This document shows, piece after piece, positions 25,303 through 32,620 of a stretch of 45,055 bases of DNA (its first letter is position 1; the number at the start of each line of letters is the position of its first letter). This DNA comes from Deltaproteobacteria bacterium. GTDB taxonomy: Bacteria > Myxococcota > Myxococcia > Myxococcales > 40CM-4-68-19. The position numbers and the translations under genes are program-made. The stretch spans positions 1 to 45,055 of the forward strand of contig JANYKT010000105.1 in NCBI GenBank assembly GCA_025358085.1, read 5' to 3'. The notes beneath the pieces are model-generated. The model did not search any database. It saw only the letters and a list, made by a program, of their open reading frames with translations, and had not been told where the DNA came from.

Positions 25303-25682
25303 GCGCATCCGAAGGACTCTTTGCCCTGCTCACCGACGCGGTCGAAGGCCTGCGCGGCGTCTCCGACTTCAAGATGTTCGGCTGCCGCTGCCTGCGCGTC
25401 GACGAAAAGATCTTTGCGCTGATCTGGAAGGAGGGACGCATCGCTCTGAAGTTGCCGGGTTCGGCGCGCGAGCTCCTGGAGTTGTCCGGCGCGCGGCCGT
25501 GGACCATTGGCGCGAAGAAGATGGGCGCGTGGGTGCTGGTCCCGGAGAGCTTTCACGACGACCCCGCTGCACTTGCCAGCTGGTCGCGCCGGGCACACGA
25601 CGAAGTGATGACTTCGTCGACGGAGATCAAGCCACCGATCAAGCCACCTTCAAGAAAGCGCGCCGCCCCGAAGCGCGGCTGA
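25299..25682 (+). CDS. Small TfoX N-terminal-domain-like protein
   Basis: A 127-aa cytoplasmic protein. The segment around 22-50 (VSDFKMFGCRCLRV then KIFALIWKEGRIALKL) matches the beta-sheet pattern of the TfoX/Sxy N-terminal domain (MFGG...DGKMFALI...LYLK), and GAKKMGAWVLVPES continues it; MmcQ/YjbR-like proteins are an alternative. The C-terminal 30 residues are basic and Pro/Lys-rich. It starts with TTG 25299 inside the kinase stop. It could be a substrate or adaptor of the kinase; this is only positional inference. Confidence 0.72.
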   Translation: MSASEGLFALLTDAVEGLRGVSDFKMFGCRCLRVDEKIFALIWKEGRIALKLPGSARELLELSGARPWTIGAKKMGAWVLVPESFHDDPAALASWSRRAHDEVMTSSTEIKPPIKPPSRKRAAPKRG

Positions 25683-25707
25683 AATCTTCTGGCGCAGTCA
25701 AAACAAA

Positions 25708-26469
25708 TCAGCGCGCGGTTTCGCGGAGGCGGCGGCGGAGGTCTTTGATAAAGCCGCCCGAGAGCCATTGATGCTTCCAGGCTTTGATTGATAGCCAGAA
25801 CAGCACCACCCCGGCGGCGCACCAGAGATAAGGCGCCTTGCGCTCGTGATCGAGCGCGACGAAGAGGAGCGCGAGCAGCGCCCAGGCGGCAAAAGGGTTG
25901 TGCTCCTTCTTCAAGGCGCGGCGCCAGGAACAGGCGCGCGGGGCGGAGACGGAACGGGACCGCAGCGAGGGCCAGAAGCGCGGCACGCGAGCGCAGAACT
26001 CGTCATATGCGGCGCCGAAACGGGAGCGCAGGAAACCTTCTTCGGCGGCAATGATGGCTCGATATTGAATGCCAAAGAGCGCGCCGACTAAAACAAACAG
26101 CAGCAGCGAATGCGCGACCAGGCAGAGTCCCAGCGTCATCCCGAGATTGCCCAGGTAGAGCGGATTGCGCGTATGCGAATAAGGCCCTGAAATATTCAAT
26201 TCAGTCGCAATCAGCCGCTCGTTCTGCCCCGAGGTGCCGTCGGGCACCTGCCCCAGCACCCACGCGCGCAACGCCTGCCCAAGCGTGCAGAGTGCCAGTC
26301 CGGCGAGGACAGACAAAAGCCACGACGGTGCCGCGGTTCCCCGGTTCAGCCAGAGGAGCGGCACCGCCAGCAACACCACCGGAACGGGCGTGAAGGACCG
26401 CCAGCGAAAAAGGACACCGCCCGAGCGCTCGATGAAATTGTTCGCGGCTGCGCGCTCCACCTGTTTCAT
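25708..26469 (-). CDS. Isoprenylcysteine carboxyl methyltransferase-family membrane protein
   Basis: A 253-aa polytopic membrane protein of the ICMT/phospholipid methyltransferase superfamily. The hallmark is ISGPYSHTRNPLYLGNLG (about 91-109) followed by the conserved EEGFLRSRFGAAYDEFCARVPRFWP stretch in pieces: EEGFLRSRFG (about 143-152) and YDEFCARVPRFWP (154-166), which bind SAM. There are two or three N-terminal helices and an additional C-terminal pair (about 195-230) not usual in small members. The substrate may be a lipid or prenyl compound; it is not deducible. It is divergent from the MsbA-like gene with 33 bases between starts. Confidence 0.85.
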   Translation of the reverse strand: MKQVERAAANNFIERSGGVLFRWRSFTPVPVVLLAVPLLWLNRGTAAPSWLLSVLAGLALCTLGQALRAWVLGQVPDGTSGQNERLIATELNISGPYSHTRNPLYLGNLGMTLGLCLVAHSLLLFVLVGALFGIQYRAIIAAEEGFLRSRFGAAYDEFCARVPRFWPSLRSRSVSAPRACSWRRALKKEHNPFAAWALLALLFVALDHERKAPYLWCAAGVVLFWLSIKAWKHQWLSGGFIKDLRRRLRETAR

Positions 26470-26502
26470 CGCGGGCGACTGCTAACACGATATAAGCCGC
26501 GC

Positions 26503-28305
26503 GTGCTCGAGAACTACCAGCGGCTCGTCAAGGCCGTTCGCCCCCATCTGTCGCTCCTGGCCATCGCGGTGACCGCGATGGTGCTGCTCTCGCTCGCCAC
26601 CGGCGCTTTCTCGTGGCTGGTCGGCCCGATGTTCCAGTTCGTCTTCAAGGGCGGCGACCTCGCGCCCGCCGAGATCCACCGGACCGTGCCGTGGCTGGAC
26701 GTCAGCCACATCGATCGTGGCACCGTGCTCAAGGCCATGCCCGCGCTCATCCTCGCCATCGCGGTGCTGCGCGGCATCGCCTACTTCGGCCAGTTCTTCT
26801 GCATGGGCATGCTGGGCCAGAGCGTGGTCGCCGACCTGCGTCTCGCGCTGCACCGGAAGCTCCTCGCCCTGCCGCCCGCCTTCTTCGCGCGCTCCTCTTC
26901 GGGAGACCTGCTCAGCCGCTTCGCGAACGACGTTGCCGCCGTCGAGTTCGCGGTCACCTACGGCCTCGCCAGCTACCTGCGCGACGGGCTGCAAGTCGTG
27001 GTGCTGCTCGGCATCTCGCTTGCTCTCGACTGGCGGCTTTCACTGCTCGCCTTCGTGGCGGTGCCGCTCACCGTCGTCCCCATCGTGCGCTTCGCCAAGC
27101 GGCTCAAGCGCATCGCGACGAGAGGGCAGGAGCAGATCGCCAATCTTTACACTCTGCTCCACGAAGCCTTGCAGGGCGTGCGCATCGTCCAGGCTTTCGG
27201 AATGGAGCGCTACGAGGGCGAGAAATTCGACGCCGAGCAGCAGCGCTTCCTCGCCACCATGCGAAAGAGCTTCTTCGTGCGCGCCATCTTCACGCCCACC
27301 CTGGAGCTTATGGTCGCGGTCGGTCTCGCGGCCACGGTGGTCTTCGCGGCGCGGGCCATCGCCGCGGGGCAGCTGCAGCCCGAGCGGGTGATTTCATTCC
27401 TCGCCACAATCATCCTGCTCTATCAGCCATTAAAGAATCTGGGCGGCACCGGACAGGGAATCACGCAGGGGCTGGTGGGCGCGCAGCGGCTCTATGAGGT
27501 GCTCGACGAGCCGCTCGGCATTCCCGACGGGCCGGACGAACTCGAGAGCTTCAAAGGTGAGATCCGCTTCGAGAACGTCTCCTTCAGCTATCCCGCGCGC
27601 GATCCCGGCCCCCCCGCGCTGGTGCTGGACGGCATCGATCTCACCTTGCACCGCGGCGAGGTGGTCGCCCTGGTCGGTGCGTCTGGTGGGGGCAAGACCA
27701 CTTTATTGAACCTGCTCCCGCGCTTTGCCGATCCGGCGCTGGGCCGCATCACCATCGATGGTCGCGACGTGCGCAATTTCACCCTGCGCTCGCTGCGCGC
27801 GCAGATCGCGCTGGTGGCGCAGGAGACTTTCCTCTTCAATGACACCGTCCGCGCGAACATCGCTTATGGCCGGCCGGATATCGAACCGTCCGCGCTCGCT
27901 GCCGCCTCGCAGGCCGCCCGCGCCGACGGCTTCATCGCGGCTCTTCCCGCAGGCTACGAGACGGAGGTCGGCGAGCGCGGTGTCACGCTGTCGGGCGGGC
28001 AGCGGCAGCGGCTCGCCATCGCGCGCGCACTGCTGAAGGACGCGCCCATCCTGCTGCTCGACGAGGCCACCAGTGCTCTCGACACCGAGAGCGAGCGCGA
28101 GGTGCAGAAGGCTCTCGACCGGCTGATGGAGCAGCGGACCTGCCTCGTGATCGCGCACCGGCTCTCGACCATTCGCCACGCAAATCGCATCGCCGTCCTG
28201 AGGGAGGGCCGCATCGTAGAGCTCGGCACGCACGACGAGCTTCTGGCCAGCAAGGGCGGCGAGTACGCCCGGCTCTATGAGTTGCAGTTCGCGTCCCGTG
28301 CCTGA
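26503..28305 (+). CDS. msbA: MsbA-type lipid exporter (ABC transporter, fused permease and ATPase)
   Basis: A half-size ABC exporter of 600 aa, probably flipping lipid A-core or another lipid across the inner membrane as a homodimer. Six membrane helices lie in residues about 15-315. The ATPase part has Walker A GASGGGKTT (392-400), Q-loop VAQETFLF, signature LSGGQ (496-500), Walker B ILLLDE (516-521) and the switch His552. The start is GTG 26503; a TATAAG box lies about 10 bases upstream, so the leader would be very short. MsbA is the best match among similar exporters (it has the FFARSSSGDLLSR and AHRLSTI segments), but the cargo is inferred. Confidence 0.9.
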   Translation: MLENYQRLVKAVRPHLSLLAIAVTAMVLLSLATGAFSWLVGPMFQFVFKGGDLAPAEIHRTVPWLDVSHIDRGTVLKAMPALILAIAVLRGIAYFGQFFCMGMLGQSVVADLRLALHRKLLALPPAFFARSSSGDLLSRFANDVAAVEFAVTYGLASYLRDGLQVVVLLGISLALDWRLSLLAFVAVPLTVVPIVRFAKRLKRIATRGQEQIANLYTLLHEALQGVRIVQAFGMERYEGEKFDAEQQRFLATMRKSFFVRAIFTPTLELMVAVGLAATVVFAARAIAAGQLQPERVISFLATIILLYQPLKNLGGTGQGITQGLVGAQRLYEVLDEPLGIPDGPDELESFKGEIRFENVSFSYPARDPGPPALVLDGIDLTLHRGEVVALVGASGGGKTTLLNLLPRFADPALGRITIDGRDVRNFTLRSLRAQIALVAQETFLFNDTVRANIAYGRPDIEPSALAAASQAARADGFIAALPAGYETEVGERGVTLSGGQRQRLAIARALLKDAPILLLDEATSALDTESEREVQKALDRLMEQRTCLVIAHRLSTIRHANRIAVLREGRIVELGTHDELLASKGGEYARLYELQFASRA

Positions 28306-28380
28306 CCGCCGGACGAGCACGGCAGGGCCTCTGACGCCGCTTGCCGCGCGGCGCGGATGGCGGTACAGCCCATTGTAGCA

Positions 28381-28917
28381 ATGTCGAAGGCGCCCCCCAG
28401 CAAGAAGCAGACTCTGCTGCACTTCCTCGCCCGCGGCGTCGCGATGCTGCATGTCGATACGCGCCGGCCTGGCGTGTTGGTGCCGAAGCAGTTCGAGGGC
28501 GAAGCGCATCTGCGGCTCAACTTGAGCTACCGCTATTCGATCCCGGACTTGATCGTGGACGAGAAGCGCGTCCAGGCGACGCTGTCGTTCGGGGGCCGAT
28601 CGTTCCAGTGCCAGATGCCGTGGGAGGCCGTGTTCGGCATCACCAGCAGCGCCAGCGGCGACGGGCAAGTGTGGCCCGAGGATCTGCCCACTGAAGCGAT
28701 GCAGACGCTTGCCGAGCGCGAGCCCCCTGCGACGGGCAGTCCGCAGACCGCACCTGACGGCACCCCTCCCCGCGGCGCCCGGCCAGCGCTGGTGCCGGTC
28801 GATGGCGGGGTTGAGCGCGTCCAGGCCAAGGCCTCCGGCGAGGACCGCTCGCATTCGACGGAGGGCGAACCGCTCGAACCGGCACCCCCCCCCCGCCATC
28901 TGCGCCTCGTGCGCTGA
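28381..28917 (+). CDS. sspB: SspB-like ClpXP adaptor protein
   Basis: A 178-aa protein resembling stringent starvation protein B, which tethers ssrA-tagged and other substrates to the ClpXP protease. The N-terminal fold matches: KKQTLLHFLARGVAMLHVDTR in part, then GVLVPKQFEGEAHLRLNLSY and LIVDEKRVQATLSFGG, and MPWEAVFGI. A long flexible Pro/Ala-rich stretch leads to a final LRLVR, equivalent to the ClpX-binding XB tail (LRVIK-type) of known SspB. A run of ten C at 28885-28894 encodes three prolines just before this tail. I prefer ATG 28381; an upstream in-frame ATG 28357 would add eight residues. It follows the MsbA-like gene after 75 bases. Confidence 0.87.
   Translation: MSKAPPSKKQTLLHFLARGVAMLHVDTRRPGVLVPKQFEGEAHLRLNLSYRYSIPDLIVDEKRVQATLSFGGRSFQCQMPWEAVFGITSSASGDGQVWPEDLPTEAMQTLAEREPPATGSPQTAPDGTPPRGARPALVPVDGGVERVQAKASGEDRSHSTEGEPLEPAPPPRHLRLVR
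28885..28894 (+). repeat. C10 homopolymer inside sspB
   Basis: Ten consecutive C residues encode Pro-Pro-Pro plus the first base of Arg, seven codons before the stop. A one-base length change would replace the LRLVR tail with an unrelated extension. It could be a slippage site or a source of sequencing error. Confidence 0.9.
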
Positions 28918-28924
28918 AATTAAC

Positions 28925-28951
28925 ATTAGCACTCTTCGGGCTAGTGCTAAT
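28925..28951. promoter_or_regulatory. CIRCE-like inverted repeat before glnA
   Basis: ATTAGCACT and AGTGCTAAT form a perfect 9-bp inverted repeat around CTTCGGGCT. The left arm TTAGCACTC equals the CIRCE half-site bound by the heat-shock repressor HrcA; the right arm TAGTGCTAA differs at one base, and the spacer is 7 rather than 9 bases. It lies between the sspB stop and the glnA start and may alternatively be an RNA stem-loop. Confidence 0.5.
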
Positions 28952-29016
28952 CGCTTGCGCTTTATGCTTCGCGGTCGTAGATCAGGCGCGTTTAATCAAA
29001 CTGGAGGCTGGAACCA

Positions 29017-30453
29017 ATGGCTGACCTGCGATCCTTTCTGGAGATTCCTTACGACGAACTCGAGGAGCGCAATCTCGAGATCAAGAAGCAACACACGGAG
29101 CGCGGGTCGGCCGAGAAGGCGGCGGAGGCGCGCCGCAAGGAGTTGACCGGCGAGAAGAGCTTGAAGGCGGTCACGGTCTGCTTCACCGACCTGGAAGGCC
29201 GGCTGCACATGCTTGACTACGACAAGAAGTTCTTGCTCAAGAGCGAGGACAATCTCACTTTCGATGGGTCCTCCATCAAAGGGTTCTCACACCAGCACGA
29301 GTCGGACCTGCGGCTCGCCATCGACTGGACCTCATTCTACTGGATGCCCGCCGACGTCTTCGGCGCCGGCAAGGCGCTGGTGTTCAGCCTGGTGCTGAAC
29401 CGCGACGGCACGCCCTACTCGGCCGACTTCCGCTCGCGCCTCAAGGCTTTGTCCGACGAGATGTACGTCAAGGACAAGACCGTCTGTCATGTGGCCAATG
29501 AGATTGAAGGATTCCTTTTCCAGGGCCGCGACGCCGAGCGCCATTATCACGACACGCACAAGTTCGAGTTCATCTCGACTGGCGGCTATTATCATTCGCT
29601 CCCCAATGATCCGCTGCGCCAATTCATCGATCGCGCCGCCGAAGCACAGCGCGCCATGGGCTTCGCCAACGAGAAGGACCATCCCGAGGTGGCGCCCAGC
29701 CAGTTCGAGATGAACTACTCGTATACCGACGTGCTGCGCGGCGCCGACCAGATCCAGATCTACAAGCTGCTCTGCCGGCAGGTCGCGCAGAACATGGGAC
29801 TCACCGCGAGCTTCCTGCCCAAGCCGGTCACCGGCGTCAACGGCTCTGGCATGCACACCAACCTCTCGCTCAATCGAAATGGAAAGAACCTCTTTTATGA
29901 GAAGGCCGGCGAGGACGGCCTGTCGCAGCTGGGCTGGGACTTCGTCGACCGCATCCTGGTGAGTGCCAATGATATCTGCCTGACGCTGAATGCCAGCGTG
30001 AATGCCTATCGCCGGCTCGACCCGGCCTTCGAGGCGCCCAATCAAATCAAGGTATCAGCCATCAACCGCGGCGCCATGATTCGCATCCCGGTGGGCAACG
30101 AGCGCTCGACGCGCATCGAGGTCCGCTCGGTCGCCCCCGACGCCAATCCCTATCTCTCCATCTTCTCGATGTTGAAGACCGGCCTTGAGGGTCCGGCCAG
30201 CGACCCCAAGGAACGCGAGGGCAAGCGGGAGCGCACGCGCTTCCTGCCCGACAACATCCAGGACTCAATCAAGCAGTTCAAGGCCAGTCCGTTTATCGCC
30301 CAGCTGTTGGGCGAAGACGTGCAGACCCGATATGCCGACTTGAAGCAGGCCTCGGCCGATCGCTGCCCGCGTGCGCTCGGTTCGCAGGTCAAGGTGAGTG
30401 AGATCCAGTTCCATCACGAGGTCACGAACCAGCAGCTGTGGGCCATGTTCTAG
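29017..30453 (+). CDS. glnA: Glutamine synthetase (type I fold)
   Basis: GlnA joins ammonia to glutamate with ATP to give glutamine. The 478-aa protein has DGSSIKGF (83-90), the metal/glutamate region HKFEFIS and EVAPSQFEMNY, NGSGMHTNLS (275-284) and the arginine-containing RGAMIRIPVG and RIEVRSVAPDANPYL. Where GlnE-regulated enzymes have the adenylylated tyrosine (NLYDLP), this protein has PDNIQDS with Gln415, so adenylylation seems impossible. NGSGMHTN also differs from the usual SGMHCH/VH. A GGAGG ribosome site (29003-29007) precedes ATG 29017. A strong intrinsic terminator follows at 30481-30515. No ntrBC or glnB is present nearby. Confidence 0.95.
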   Translation: MADLRSFLEIPYDELEERNLEIKKQHTERGSAEKAAEARRKELTGEKSLKAVTVCFTDLEGRLHMLDYDKKFLLKSEDNLTFDGSSIKGFSHQHESDLRLAIDWTSFYWMPADVFGAGKALVFSLVLNRDGTPYSADFRSRLKALSDEMYVKDKTVCHVANEIEGFLFQGRDAERHYHDTHKFEFISTGGYYHSLPNDPLRQFIDRAAEAQRAMGFANEKDHPEVAPSQFEMNYSYTDVLRGADQIQIYKLLCRQVAQNMGLTASFLPKPVTGVNGSGMHTNLSLNRNGKNLFYEKAGEDGLSQLGWDFVDRILVSANDICLTLNASVNAYRRLDPAFEAPNQIKVSAINRGAMIRIPVGNERSTRIEVRSVAPDANPYLSIFSMLKTGLEGPASDPKEREGKRERTRFLPDNIQDSIKQFKASPFIAQLLGEDVQTRYADLKQASADRCPRALGSQVKVSEIQFHHEVTNQQLWAMF

Positions 30454-30480
30454 TTTTCAATCTGTTGTGGCAAACTTTTG

Positions 30481-30515
30481 AAGAGCCGGCTCCTCGCAGG
30501 GCCGGCTCTTTTTTT
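30481..30515 (+). terminator. Intrinsic terminator of glnA
   Basis: AAGAGCCGGC (30481-30490) pairs perfectly with GCCGGCTCTT (30501-30510) over a 10-base loop, directly followed by a run of T to 30515. This is the clearest rho-independent terminator in the window. Confidence 0.92.
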
Positions 30516-30528
30516 CCAGGAGCTTTTG

Positions 30529-30837
30529 ATGCCTCCCAAGACACTCTGCCCGATCTCGCGCAAAGACTTTCTCGCTCATGCAAACCCCATCACCATCGAC
30601 CTCGGCGGCCACCCGGTCACCGCGGAGCCGCGCGAGTTCTCCACCGGCAGCTTCGGCTGGTACGTGAATGCGAAGTCACCCATCGAGGTAGACGGCAAGA
30701 GGCTGTCGATACAGATCGGAATGAATCTGATCGTAGTGGGCAGCAAGGAGCTGCCGAAGACGCCCGCCTCCGCGGCAGTGGCTCCGGTAGCTGACGAAGC
30801 GGCCACTGAGCCCTCCTCCGACGACGCGCCGGAATAG
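30529..30837 (+). CDS. Small conserved-looking protein of unknown function
   Basis: A 102-aa soluble protein I do not recognise. The first 80 residues look well folded, with [17 protein letters not shown], a [13 protein letters not shown] segment and [15 protein letters not shown]; the tail is Ala/Glu/Asp-rich and probably disordered. I start it at ATG 30529 with AGGAG 8 bases upstream, because the longer frame from TTG 30478 would run through the glnA terminator. It is followed after 2 bases by gloA, so the two are probably one operon whose promoter must lie in the short stretch behind the terminator or depend on read-through. Confidence 0.75.
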   Translation: MPPKTLCPISRKDFLAHANPITIDLGGHPVTAEPREFSTGSFGWYVNAKSPIEVDGKRLSIQIGMNLIVVGSKELPKTPASAAVAPVADEAATEPSSDDAPE

Positions 30838-30839
30838 CC

Positions 30840-31226
30840 GTGCGCATTCTCCACACCATGTTGCGCGTCGGCGACCTCGAGAAGTCGCTCGCTTTCTATA
30901 CCGATGTGCTCGGGATGAAGTTGCTGCGCCGGCGCGAATATCCCGAGGGCCGGTTCACGCTGGCCTTCGTCGGCTTCGGCCCCGAGTCGGAGCAGGCGGC
31001 GCTCGAGCTGACGCACAATTGGGATACGCCCCATTACGAGTTGGGCAACGCTTATGGGCATATCGCGCTCGAGGTCCCCGACGCGGGCGCTGCCTGCGCC
31101 GAGATCAAGCGCCGCGGCGGTGTGGTCTCGCGCGAGGCGGGACCGATGAAGCACGGCACCACTGTCATTGCGTTCGTGCAGGACCCGGACGGCTACAAGA
31201 TTGAATTGATTGAGCGCCGTACCTGA
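30840..31226 (+). CDS. gloA: Glyoxalase I (lactoylglutathione lyase)
   Basis: GloA isomerises the methylglyoxal-glutathione adduct to S-lactoylglutathione. The 128-aa size and sequence follow the bacterial Ni-type enzyme closely: metal ligands His5, Glu56, His74 and Glu122 are all at the standard positions ([28 protein letters not shown]). The start is GTG 30840, three bases after the stop of the small upstream gene. It converges on a leftward nucleotidyltransferase gene 22 bases away. A role in protecting against by-products of the nearby sugar pathway is plausible but inferred. Confidence 0.95.
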   Translation: MRILHTMLRVGDLEKSLAFYTDVLGMKLLRRREYPEGRFTLAFVGFGPESEQAALELTHNWDTPHYELGNAYGHIALEVPDAGAACAEIKRRGGVVSREAGPMKHGTTVIAFVQDPDGYKIELIERRT

Positions 31227-31248
31227 GATACTCCGGCGAGGAGCGACT

Positions 31249-31848
31249 TTAGCCGCGCTGCGGTGGACGCGCGGCGACCACGGCCGGGAGGTCGCGTAGC
31301 AAATCGCGCTCCTCCGCGGCCAGCGCAGACTCCAGCACGGGATGCCGATCCAGAATCGCCTCGATATCGGCGAGGTCCTGCAAGGCCTTTCGCTTCCGCC
31401 TGCGCGGTTCGGCGGCAGCGCGCAGTTTGGCGCGGAGAAGGTCGAGCGCCGTGATGACCCGAAGTTCGACCTCGCCGACCCGGAAGGTTTCGGCGCGCGA
31501 GATGGCTTCAGCCAGCGGCCGCTCATCGGAGAACTGCACGGGCACGCCGAACCCCTCAAAATTGTCGAAATAGAGAAAGCGGCCGGTCTCACGAAAACCT
31601 GCCTCGGCGAGAGCCTGCCGTGGCAGGAGTGACCGGGCCGGGACGGCGATATCGATGTCCTGCGTAAACCGCTGCTCCTCTACGTGCGCTTGGAGCGCCA
31701 TTCCGCCGATCAGCGCCCAGTCAAGGTGCTGCTCCTTGAAGATACGAGCGAGCGTCTCGAGTGCAGGCCGCTTGGTTTCGTCCATATCCCGCCCGCGCAG
31801 CCAAGCTGCGGTCCGGTCGAGTTCGAAGCTGCTCTCGATCCAGCCCAT
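31249..31848 (-). CDS. AbiEii/MenT-like nucleotidyltransferase-fold protein
   Basis: A 199-aa protein with the minimal nucleotidyltransferase signature: WALIGGMALQAHVEEQ (GG at 48-49) followed by TQDIDIAVP (Asp64 and Asp66), then LRVITALDLLRAKLRAA as in AbiEii-type and related domains. Such proteins are toxins in type IV systems or stand-alone enzymes. No AbiEi-like antitoxin gene is adjacent. I start at ATG 31848, preceded by AGAGGA; the longer frame from 31911 would overlap the pgl end. A later ATG at 31785 is possible. It trails the pentose phosphate operon by 37 bases and may be co-transcribed. Substrate unknown. Confidence 0.8.
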   Translation of the reverse strand: MGWIESSFELDRTAAWLRGRDMDETKRPALETLARIFKEQHLDWALIGGMALQAHVEEQRFTQDIDIAVPARSLLPRQALAEAGFRETGRFLYFDNFEGFGVPVQFSDERPLAEAISRAETFRVGEVELRVITALDLLRAKLRAAAEPRRRKRKALQDLADIEAILDRHPVLESALAAEERDLLRDLPAVVAARPPQRG

Positions 31849-31885
31849 GCTTCCTCTTATCAGACGCGCGACGAGCGAAACAGCT

Positions 31886-32620
31886 TTAGAGGCGCGACGC
31901 GGCGGCCTCATCGGCCACCACCACCACGCGGCCCGCGGCGTGGCGGAGCCATTGCGCGGGGCAGCCTTGCAGGTCCTCGGCGCCGCGCATCGCGCGCGAG
32001 AGAACGTCAGCCTTTTTCTCGCCCGTCACCTGCAGGACCACGGTGCGCGCGGTGACCACCAGGAATGGAGTCAGCGTCAGCCGCTCAAGGTGCGGCTCGA
32101 CGCTGAGCGGCGCGGCCACACGGCGGACCAACTCAGCATCTCCGCGGTCGGCCGAACTTGCCACCCCGGCGAAGAGGGACAAGATATGCCCGTCGGGGCC
32201 GAGACCCAGCAGCACCAGGTCCAGCCGTGGCGGCCCGCCCTTCTGGCCCGCGACCGTGCGCAGTTCGGCGGCCGCCCGCGCGGCTTCGGCGTCGAGATCG
32301 GCCGCATCCCCGCGCAGGGCGTGGATCTGCGCCGGCGCCAGCTGCACCCGCGAGAACAGCTCGCGCTGCGCGAGGCCGAAATTCGATAATGGATCGGCTA
32401 CCGAAACCGCGCGCTCGTCGGTAAAGAAGATTTGCAATCGGGCCCAGGGCAGCGGCCGGCGAACCAGGTCGTTGAACAAGGGCTTCGCCGTGGAGCCGCC
32501 GGTCAGCGCAATCAACGCCTTCCCGCGCGCCGCGACCGCGCCCGCGCACGCCTCCAGGCACAGCTCCCCCGCCGCCTGGGCGACTTCGGCTGCGTCGCGG
32601 ACGACGGCGACCTCGCTCAC
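31886..32620 (-). CDS. pgl: 6-Phosphogluconolactonase
   Basis: Pgl (DevB type) hydrolyses 6-phosphogluconolactone to 6-phosphogluconate, the second oxidative pentose phosphate step. The 244-aa protein shows LTGGSTAKPLF near residue 39, FFTDERAV, and GLGPDGHILSLF (about 137-148), all typical of the NagB-fold lactonase. It begins with GTG 32620 overlapping the opcA stop as GTGA, and is the last metabolic gene of the operon, directly downstream of zwf and opcA, whose product it uses. Confidence 0.96.
   Translation of the reverse strand: MSEVAVVRDAAEVAQAAGELCLEACAGAVAARGKALIALTGGSTAKPLFNDLVRRPLPWARLQIFFTDERAVSVADPLSNFGLAQRELFSRVQLAPAQIHALRGDAADLDAEAARAAAELRTVAGQKGGPPRLDLVLLGLGPDGHILSLFAGVASSADRGDAELVRRVAAPLSVEPHLERLTLTPFLVVTARTVVLQVTGEKKADVLSRAMRGAEDLQGCPAQWLRHAAGRVVVVADEAAASRL

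Noticed and set aside
30478-30528. In-frame TTG extension of the small gene at 30529
   Set aside because: It would translate through the glnA terminator stem and T-run; ATG 30529 has its own AGGAG site.
31849-31911. Longer N-terminus of the nucleotidyltransferase
   Set aside because: It overlaps the end of pgl and lacks a ribosome site, whereas ATG 31848 is preceded by AGAGGA.
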